Shown: positions 54,337-61,091 of the stretch, in pieces | Layout of the letters: each line of letters starts with the position of its first letter | Numbering within the stretch: the first letter of the stretch is position 1 | NCBI RefSeq assembly: GCF_007971525.1 | Contig: NZ_CP042437.1 | Span: 5,394,001-5,458,000 of the forward strand | Origin: Mucilaginibacter ginsenosidivorax | GTDB lineage: Bacteria > Bacteroidota > Bacteroidia > Sphingobacteriales > Sphingobacteriaceae | DNA: 64,000 bases | Direction of reading: 5' to 3' | Made by a program: the position numbers and the translations under genes | Notes under the pieces: model-generated | What the model saw: only the letters and a program-made list of their open reading frames with translations | What the model was told of the DNA's origin: nothing | The model's database searches: none

Positions 54337-54537
54337 TTATTAAGCCCGGGCGTCAACAATTGGCCCTATGTAGCTGTTAAGCAGGGGCAGTTATCACGAT
54401 GTGGGTGTACAATAAGAAAGTTCAAACCAATTCAACGATGTTGAGCATGGCAAGGAGCATAGACCGGGTACATCTGGCTTATGTTTTCTCAATTAAATAA
54501 CAATATTAGTTTTATATCGCATTAATTTTTAAATATT

Positions 54538-55332
54538 ATGGATCTGCAGTTACAAAACAAAAAAGCGCTGGTCACAGGCTCCACAGCCGGTATAGGCTAT
54601 GCCATTGCTCTTCAATTAGCTAAGGAAGGCGCCGAAGTTATCGTCAATGGTCGCACTACAGAACGGGTGGATAAAGCAGTAGCACAAATTAAAACCGAAA
54701 GTGCCAATGATAAGGTAAGTGGCATAACGGCTGATTTTAAGAGCCTCGAATCTATTAACAATTTGATTAGTCAATTACCACAGGTAGACATTTTGATCAA
54801 TAATGTAGCCATTTTTGAGCCCAAAGCTTTCGCAGATATCACCGATGAAGACTGGCTGCGCTTCTACGAAATAAATGTACTGAGCGGTATCCGTTTGTCC
54901 CGAGCTTATTTCGGTCAAATGTTAAGTAATGGCTGGGGGCGCATCATTTTTATATCGAGCGAGTCGGCCGTGCAGATTCCCGAAGAAATGATACATTATG
55001 GTATGACCAAAACCGCCCAGTTGGCAGTTGCCCGCGGTCTGGCTGAACTAACCAAAGGTACCGCGGTTACTGTAAACTCTGTGCTGCCGGGGCCTACATT
55101 ATCAGAAGGCGTTGGCGGCTTTATTGATAACCTGGCCAAAGATCAAAACAAAACTATTGCACAGGTGGAAGCAGATTTCTTTAAAACTATCCGGCCCACT
55201 TCCATTATCCAGCGGTTCCTGAGCACCGGCGAAGTGGCAAACATGGTCACTTACCTGGCCAGTCCGCTGGCCTCGGCTACCAATGGTGCTGCCATCAGGG
55301 CCGAAGGTGGTTTATTGAAGGGAGCAGTTTAA
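54538..55332 (+). CDS. Short-chain dehydrogenase/reductase (SDR)
   Basis: This 264-residue classical SDR has TGSTAGIGYAI (cofactor loop), an NNVAIFEP strand, Ser in ISSESAVQ, and catalytic HYGMTK (Tyr and Lys in the right spacing). GRTTERV after strand 2 favours NADP(H). It is separated from the hydrolase operon by about 200 nt and has its own terminator at 55408-55440. The substrate is unknown. Confidence 0.9.
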   Translation: MDLQLQNKKALVTGSTAGIGYAIALQLAKEGAEVIVNGRTTERVDKAVAQIKTESANDKVSGITADFKSLESINNLISQLPQVDILINNVAIFEPKAFADITDEDWLRFYEINVLSGIRLSRAYFGQMLSNGWGRIIFISSESAVQIPEEMIHYGMTKTAQLAVARGLAELTKGTAVTVNSVLPGPTLSEGVGGFIDNLAKDQNKTIAQVEADFFKTIRPTSIIQRFLSTGEVANMVTYLASPLASATNGAAIRAEGGLLKGAV

Positions 55333-55407
55333 TAGTAGTCAACCCTTAGTTATCCGGCAGGTTTGTTCACAATCCTTTTGGTAGAAACATCTTACAATCA
55401 CTATCCT

Positions 55408-55440
55408 AAGCCATGGAAGAATCCATGGCTTTTGTCTTTT
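55408..55440 (+). terminator. Terminator of the SDR gene
   Basis: Stem AAGCCATGG/CCATGGCTT (55408-55416/55423-55431) with loop AAGAAT, followed by a T-rich tail (TTTGTCTTTT). It is 76 nt past the stop. In the remaining gap up to 55631 a 10-bp direct repeat GTAGAAACAT occurs at 55381 and 55501. Confidence 0.8.
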
Positions 55441-55631
55441 ATGATACAGCCGTATAGTTCTCAGAAGGTGTTCAATATAGATTGTTTCGTTTTTATCTAA
55501 GTAGAAACATGTGTAAATGCTTAATATTTAAATTGTTGCATTTGGTTTAAATGTATCTTAAAACTGGGTGGCACAAATACCGATGATTGGCATAAAAATT
55601 TGATGGATAATAAGCAATATTTGTGTAAAAT

Positions 55632-57068
55632 CTAAAGTTCAAACAGAATGTCCATAGTGATTTGCTGCTGTATTAATCCAGGATAACTATCACTGTTTTT
55701 TACTCCATAGGTAGTTACCATGGTCATAAATAACGATTTCCTGGTCTTGGTTTGCGCATGAAATATTTTAAGCTTATTTTCAAGTTCCCTTGCGTATGAT
55801 TTTGTTATTTCAAATGTATCTGAGGAAAATTTCATTTCACATAGATTGATGCACTTATCTGCCCTGTCAATTAGCATGTCTATTTGTGCGCCTTGGTCTT
55901 CAGGTGATTTGGGCTGATATCTCCAAACAGAAACTTCAGAATAAACATTTTTAATTCCAATTGCATTCTTGATCTGATCAATATGCTTCATACATATACT
56001 TTCATACGCAATCCCGCTCCAGCTTTTCCATGAGGTACCAGTGGAGAACATTAACCATGTACCTTGACCTCTGGCCCTGCTGTTTTCAATAAACTTGATG
56101 TAAAAGAGGGAGTATTCATCAGTCAGTTTGTAAACACTGTCTTTGGACGTTTTGCCAAAAGGTATATATGGTGTAATAAACCCAGATTCTTTTAACTCAT
56201 CCAGCAACTGCGTGGTGTACCCGCCCGAAGTTAGCTTGCAAGTTTCAATAATTTCATTTCTGGTCAACCCTTTACCTTTCTGAGCCAAGGCTCTGATAAT
56301 GTCGATGTGATTCTCTGCGCTATCAAATAATGAATAATAAAGGTTTTTAAATTCATCGTTTAGCAATCCATCTTTGGTAAAACATAATTTGTCGATTACT
56401 TGTGCGGCGCTGTATCCCGGTTCTATCTCTTTTAGATATTGCGGTATCCCGCCCATTGCCATATAGATTTGTAATATTTGATATTTATCGAGCTTAACTT
56501 TCTTTGCTTTTAGATATGCGGCAGTTTCCGCAACCGTAAAAGGCAACAAGCGTATTCTTCGTGTTACCCTATTATGTAAACCACCGCGGTTATTGATCAC
56601 TTTCTTTATCATCCATGAAGCAGCAGAACCGCAGATCACAACCACAAGATTTTTTTCTTTAGAGGCCCAACTGTTCCAAAAATTTTCAAACGCTGGTAAG
56701 AAACCAGACCGCGGTGTATTGATCCAGGGAAATTCATCAAAAAAAACCACTTTTCGCCCTTTTTTTACTAAAGGTGTGAGATATTGAATCAGCATTTGAA
56801 ATGCTTGTATCCAGCTGGTTGGCTTAGCAAGCTGGATCCCGCCGCTTGCATTGGTTAATGCCAGGCTGAAGCTTTCCAGTTCCTGGCTGAGTGTAGCATT
56901 GTGAGTGCCTGAAAACTCAAAAGTCAGACCTTGGCTAAATCCGTTTCTGATCAGAAATGTTTTTCCAATTCTTCTGCGACCATATACTGCAAGCAACTCA
57001 GGCTCCGCCGAAGTTTCAATTCTTTTTATGAGAGCTTTTTCTTCAGTTCTACCAATTACGTTTTCCAT
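55632..57068 (-). CDS. AAA-type ATPase with DUF234-like C-terminus
   Basis: This 478-residue protein has an archaeal-ATPase/AAA core: Walker A AVYGRRRIGKTFLI (about 25-40), Walker B KVVFFDEFPWI (about 105-115), and ICGSAASWMIKK. A winged-helix middle (GGYTTQLLDELKESGFI) follows. The C-terminal domain resembles the DUF234 nuclease-like fold, with ...INLCEMKFSSDTFEI carrying an ExK. This family is abundant, of unknown role, and often mobile. The 5' side carries an exact inverted repeat plus a third half-site (57094-57165) that overlaps the promoter, suggesting autoregulation. Confidence 0.82.
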   Translation of the reverse strand: MENVIGRTEEKALIKRIETSAEPELLAVYGRRRIGKTFLIRNGFSQGLTFEFSGTHNATLSQELESFSLALTNASGGIQLAKPTSWIQAFQMLIQYLTPLVKKGRKVVFFDEFPWINTPRSGFLPAFENFWNSWASKEKNLVVVICGSAASWMIKKVINNRGGLHNRVTRRIRLLPFTVAETAAYLKAKKVKLDKYQILQIYMAMGGIPQYLKEIEPGYSAAQVIDKLCFTKDGLLNDEFKNLYYSLFDSAENHIDIIRALAQKGKGLTRNEIIETCKLTSGGYTTQLLDELKESGFITPYIPFGKTSKDSVYKLTDEYSLFYIKFIENSRARGQGTWLMFSTGTSWKSWSGIAYESICMKHIDQIKNAIGIKNVYSEVSVWRYQPKSPEDQGAQIDMLIDRADKCINLCEMKFSSDTFEITKSYARELENKLKIFHAQTKTRKSLFMTMVTTYGVKNSDSYPGLIQQQITMDILFEL

Positions 57069-57093
57069 AAATTGTTTAATAAGTTGCAGGCTT

Positions 57094-57165
57094 TTATATC
57101 ACGCCAAAACTATATAAAAAAAGTTAGTTTTGGCGTGATATAAATTTTTATATTACGCCAAAACT
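57094..57165. promoter_or_regulatory. Triple operator upstream of the DUF234-type ATPase
   Basis: A 19-bp site (57094-57112) and its exact inverted copy (57125-57143) are separated by 12 nt. A third copy, same orientation as the first, with one base changed, lies at 57148-57165. The core is ACGCCAAAAC. Each arm contains TAGTTTTG, a TAnnTTTG -7 match; the copy at 57105-57112 reads toward the ATPase gene about 37 nt upstream of its start. A bound protein would block it. Confidence 0.75.
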
Positions 57166-57259
57166 CCATGTTGAAATAGATTTTAGATATATAGCCTTAG
57201 TTTAAGTTAAATACGTGCCTGCTTCCAATTAAGAATCCTGTCATATTATCAAACGCTGA

Positions 57260-57340
57260 TAGTACTCAACTAAATCCGCAATTAGGCTACAAATACCCCC
57301 GGTTAGGCTACGCACGGCCGGCTAGTACTCCTCATCTTTG
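57260..57340 (+). promoter_or_regulatory. Phased direct repeats before the SDR/AraC pair
   Basis: TTAGGCTAC occurs at 57282 and 57303 (21 nt apart), and TAGTACTC at 57260 and 57323 (63 nt apart), so the four boxes step by about 21 nt, two helical turns. The last box abuts CATCTTTG (57333-57340), a 7-of-8 match to the -7 consensus. This is the spacing AraC-family dimers use on half-site pairs. The SDR gene starts at 57372. Confidence 0.6.
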
Positions 57341-57371
57341 TTTCATCAAAATAATTTAAAAGATAAGGAAC

Positions 57372-58214
57372 ATGGAAAATAAATTGAATAGTAAAGTTTG
57401 GTTCATAACGGGCGCTTCGCGTGGTTTTGGACGTGTTTGGGCTGAGGCCGCTCTTGAGCGTGGCGATAAAGTTGCTGCAACAGCACGTAAAGCAGATAGT
57501 TTAGCCGGGCTTAAAGAGAAATATGGCGAAAATGTGTTAACCCTTGAATTAGACGTAACCAAGCCTGGCCAGGCAAAAACAGCCATAAACCAGGCACATG
57601 CCCATTTCGGAAGGTTGGATATTGTACTAAACAATGCCGGTTATTCATTAGTGGGTACTATTGAGGAGGCGAGTGCCGAAGATGTTAAGGCGATGTATGA
57701 AACCAACATCTTTGGGGCAATTGCTGTTATCCAGGCTGCTTTACCGTTGCTTCGGGAGCAAGGTGGGGGTCATATTCTTGGCACATCCAGCAATCTTGGA
57801 CACGTTACCCTGCCGGTAATTGGTTACTACTGCTCGTCAAAATGGGCATTTGAGGCTATTCATGAAAGCCTGGCGGCAGAGGTAAAAGACTTCGGCATCA
57901 ACGTAACTATTATTGAACCGGGTGCATACGCTACTGAATTCGGTAGCCAGGACTCTTTGAAATTTGCAGCCGGCATGGAAATATACTCGGATTTTAAAAA
58001 CCAGTTTTTCGGAAGATTAAAAGATATGGAACGAGGCGACCCTAATGCCACTCCACAAGCGCTCTTCCAGGTTGTAGATGCGGAAAACCCGCCGTTGCGG
58101 TTTAACCTGGGTAGCCAAAATTTGCCATGGGTACGCGCTGCTTACGCAGATCGGCTGGCCTTATGGGAAAAATGGGACGCCGTTTCCAGTTCGGCCCAAA
58201 AGGTAGCTGAGTAA
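57372..58214 (+). CDS. Short-chain dehydrogenase/reductase (SDR)
   Basis: This 280-residue SDR has TGASRGFGRVW (cofactor loop), an LNNAGYS strand, Ser in LGTSSNLG and catalytic YYCSSKWAF. ATARKADSL after strand 2 favours NADP(H). The C-terminal region (LPWVRAAYADRLALWEKW) is long, as in the group of SDRs often labelled oxidoreductase next to AraC regulators. It lies upstream of an AraC-family gene and behind four phased boxes that may be that regulator's site. Confidence 0.9.
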   Translation: MENKLNSKVWFITGASRGFGRVWAEAALERGDKVAATARKADSLAGLKEKYGENVLTLELDVTKPGQAKTAINQAHAHFGRLDIVLNNAGYSLVGTIEEASAEDVKAMYETNIFGAIAVIQAALPLLREQGGGHILGTSSNLGHVTLPVIGYYCSSKWAFEAIHESLAAEVKDFGINVTIIEPGAYATEFGSQDSLKFAAGMEIYSDFKNQFFGRLKDMERGDPNATPQALFQVVDAENPPLRFNLGSQNLPWVRAAYADRLALWEKWDAVSSSAQKVAE

Positions 58215-58273
58215 TAACCAGATCATAACCGGTAATTAAAATGGTTGCCGGTTATGATTATATTTGTTTTGAA

Positions 58274-59194
58274 ATGAAAAAAGACGAAAAAAGTCTGCAT
58301 AAATTTGAAACGCTATCCGATGCCCATCGGGCCTTCGGCCTGCCTCATCCCAAACACCCATTGATAAGTATAATCAATGGGGCGCATTCCGGGGTACAAC
58401 TACACCAGCCGTCTCATAATCATGTGTTGGGTTTTTATAAAATTTCTTACAAGCCAAAACTTGGCGGCAAATTGAAATATGGCCAGGGCTATTATGATTT
58501 TGACGAAGGCGGCTTGCTGTTTGCTTCTCCCGGCCAGGTTATAGGTAGCGGCGATAACGAGGGAACGGTATGTTCGGAGTATACCTTGCTAATTCATCCG
58601 GATTTCTTTTTAGGCTATCCCATAGCTAAAAAGATCAGCCAATACGGTTTCTTTTCTTACTCGGCCAACGAAACGTTACACCTTTCTGAAAGCGAAAAAG
58701 CTACCATCATTTCTATTTTCAGGATCATGGAAGAAGAACTGAATAGCCGGATAGACGATTTTAGCCAGGATGTTATTGTATCCCAAATTGAGTTGCTGCT
58801 AAATTATGCCAACCGTTTTTACAAGCGCCAATTCATTACCCGTAAGATGGTAAGTCATGATTTACTGCAAAGGCTGGAAGACTTGCTGACGGGTTACTTT
58901 GGCAACGAACATGTTTTAAGCAAAGGTATTCCAACCGTACAATATCTCGCCGAAAACCTGCATCTGTCGCCCAGCTATTTAAGCGATATGCTGCGCGCAC
59001 TTACCGGTCAAAACGCACAGCAGCACATTCATGATAAATTGATTGAAAAGGCAAAAGAAAAACTTTCTACTACTACGCTTTCAGTGAGTGAGGTAGCCTA
59101 TGCATTGGGGTTCGAACATCCACAGTCATTCAGTAAGCTATTTAAAACAAAAACCAACCTGTCTCCACTCGAGTTCAGGCGGTCTTTTAACTAA
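58274..59194 (+). CDS. AraC family transcriptional regulator
   Basis: The start is taken at ATG 58274 (MKKDEKSLHKFETLSDAHRA), which lines up with the paralogue at 20538; the frame from 58241 adds eleven residues. The 306-residue protein has an N-terminal effector domain (GFYKISYKPKLGGKLKYGQG) and a C-terminal double HTH (VQYLAENLHLSPSYLSDML, VSEVAYALGFEHPQSFSKLF). It is likely the controller of the SDR gene 59 nt upstream and of its promoter boxes. Confidence 0.9.
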   Translation: MKKDEKSLHKFETLSDAHRAFGLPHPKHPLISIINGAHSGVQLHQPSHNHVLGFYKISYKPKLGGKLKYGQGYYDFDEGGLLFASPGQVIGSGDNEGTVCSEYTLLIHPDFFLGYPIAKKISQYGFFSYSANETLHLSESEKATIISIFRIMEEELNSRIDDFSQDVIVSQIELLLNYANRFYKRQFITRKMVSHDLLQRLEDLLTGYFGNEHVLSKGIPTVQYLAENLHLSPSYLSDMLRALTGQNAQQHIHDKLIEKAKEKLSTTTLSVSEVAYALGFEHPQSFSKLFKTKTNLSPLEFRRSFN

Positions 59195-59243
59195 GCAAGC
59201 CCTTGCAAAGGGTACTGGGGGGCTATTTTTAAATAACATAAGA

Positions 59244-59285
59244 TTGATTTATATACTATATGATGAAAAATAAATCAAATAGTAT
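59244..59285. promoter_or_regulatory. Interleaved inverted repeats upstream of the AAA_14 ATPase
   Basis: TTGATTTAT (59244-59252) pairs with ATAAATCAA (59270-59278), and ATACTAT (59253-59259) with ATAGTAT (59279-59285). The two pairs interleave rather than nest. They lie 24-65 nt before the GTG start. TATATTTA at 59297-59304 is a near -7 match. Confidence 0.55.
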
Positions 59286-59308
59286 TTCTTTTTGAGTATA
59301 TTTACATC

Positions 59309-60496
59309 GTGAAAGAAAGATTAATTTATACTGCCCTGCTGGATCATTGTAAAAAAAAACAAGTTACCGTCATTACCGGCATGCGTCGGGTTGGCAAAAG
59401 TACCGCTGTAAGATATATCTTAAAAAAGTTGGGAGTTTCCAACCATCTTTATCTTGATTGTGAAAGGATCGAAATCCGTGTGCTTTTTAATGCCACTAAT
59501 TATGAAGGTATTAAAAGTGAACTGGAATTAATGGGCATCGATTTTTCGCTGCCCGCGATCGTTGCGCTCGATGAGATACAGTTGGTGGAAAACCTACCCA
59601 GTGTGATCAAATATTTTTATGACACTTATGGGGTCAAATTTATCGTGACTGGATCAAGTTCTTATTATATGAAAAACCGGTTCTCTGAAAGCCTTGCCGG
59701 TAGGAAACGTATTTTTGAAATGTATCCGCTAAGCTTCAGTGAGTTCCTGGCTTTTAAGGAACTGACTCCGCCAAGTATTGAAAAATATGCCTGGAAACCT
59801 TTTGACAGGGCATGGTACAACAGGTTTTCAGCAGCGTACGCAGAATATATCCGTTTTGGCGGTTTTCCGGAGGTGGTATTGGAAGAGAATCAAGCCGACA
59901 AACTGGAGTTACTGAAAGATATTATTAATTCCTACATAGAAATTGATGTCAAATTATTGGCCGACTATTCGCTGAGTGAGGACCTTTATAAACTGATCAA
60001 GGTGCTGGCTGCCCGTACGGGTAACAAAGTGGATTATACCAAGATCAGTAGCGTTACCGGTATTAACCGTCAAAAAATCGCGAGCTATATCCAATTGCTG
60101 GAATATACCTACCTGATCTATCAGGCCAGGCCCTTTACAAAAAATATTGATAAGGAGATCTCACAGCAAACCAAGCTATATTTCGCAGACACAGGTATCC
60201 TTCAGGTATTAGCCGGGATGCAAGTCTCCAGTGGGCAAGTGTTCGAAAATGCGATCGCCGCACAATTGAAAAGTCAGGGTACTATTCAATATTATCAAAA
60301 GAAGACAGGGCAAGAGATCGACTTTATTTTTAACGGAGATATGGCTATAGAGGTAAAAGAAACACCCTCACAGCAAGACCTGCAAACCATTTCCCAGCGC
60401 GCTGCAGGTATCGGTATCTCTCAATATCTTGTTATGGGAAGATATCTGCCTGCCAGTGCTTTTACAGGTTTTACCTGGGGCGGCAACATCTATTGA
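59309..60496 (+). CDS. AAA_14/DUF4143-type ATPase
   Basis: The start is GTG 59309 (read as Met: MKERLIYTALLDHCKKK), 395 residues. The AAA_14 ATPase has Walker A ITGMRRVGKST and Walker B IVALDEIQLVEN, then VTGSSSYYMKN. The C-terminal DUF4143 domain has LYFADTGILQ and the nuclease-like QEIDFIFNGDMAIEVKETP (D...ExK). These ATPases are widespread in Bacteroidota, of unknown role and often near toxin-antitoxin-like genes. Inverted repeats cover the promoter. It is not the same subfamily as the ATPase at 55632. Confidence 0.85.
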   Translation: MKERLIYTALLDHCKKKQVTVITGMRRVGKSTAVRYILKKLGVSNHLYLDCERIEIRVLFNATNYEGIKSELELMGIDFSLPAIVALDEIQLVENLPSVIKYFYDTYGVKFIVTGSSSYYMKNRFSESLAGRKRIFEMYPLSFSEFLAFKELTPPSIEKYAWKPFDRAWYNRFSAAYAEYIRFGGFPEVVLEENQADKLELLKDIINSYIEIDVKLLADYSLSEDLYKLIKVLAARTGNKVDYTKISSVTGINRQKIASYIQLLEYTYLIYQARPFTKNIDKEISQQTKLYFADTGILQVLAGMQVSSGQVFENAIAAQLKSQGTIQYYQKKTGQEIDFIFNGDMAIEVKETPSQQDLQTISQRAAGIGISQYLVMGRYLPASAFTGFTWGGNIY

Positions 60497-61091
60497 GTAG
60501 GGCCTCATCGGGGTAAATTGTAAATGCTACTACTGTAAAAAGTATAAAGTCGCCCGGAGGTATTTACATTATCAAAATATTTTTTAATGATTTACATCAA
60601 GGTGAGTATAAATTTCTTCAACTGTTGTCTTTTCTTCAATAATACACAGTTTTAAAATGATATGCAGGCAGTTTATGCATCTGAACACCCGGGCTGTAGC
60701 TAATACAAGGTTGGAAGGAAGACGAACCCTTTCCCGAACCCGTTGATTCCGTCGGGCGATATTTTTACCAATATGGGTTTCAGGAAATTCACTTATCCCG
60801 GATTTTTGGCTGTAGTTACAGTAATCACAACTTATTAAGTTACCAACGATCATACAAACGACGTTGTTCCGTTTCGGCAGTAGTTATTCCTTGATGATAC
60901 GGTGTTAAGCTGGATGTAGTGTGGGTTTAGCCCGGTTGCTTTAACGCAGCTATCTTAAAATAAGTGTTTTAAAAACAATAATTAATTGATGATAAAATTT
61001 AATAATCACTAAATTAGTGAGCCAATTAATAAATCGCCCCTGAGGGTAAATTCTGTTGCTAAAACATTGCAGTGTAGCTTGCAGCCATTTT
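60497..61091. other. Gap before the hybrid two-component gene
   Basis: No supported gene; an 89-codon minus-strand frame (60584-60853) has no family features. A perfect 15-bp palindrome TCACTAA-A-TTAGTGA lies at 61006-61020, about 70 nt before the sensor gene, and could be an operator. The AT-rich stretch 60940-61030 is the likely promoter zone. Confidence 0.45.

Noticed and set aside
60584..60853. 89-codon minus-strand frame before the HTCS gene
   Set aside because: A few Cys pairs suggested a zinc motif, but spacing fits no known finger and the rest is low quality.
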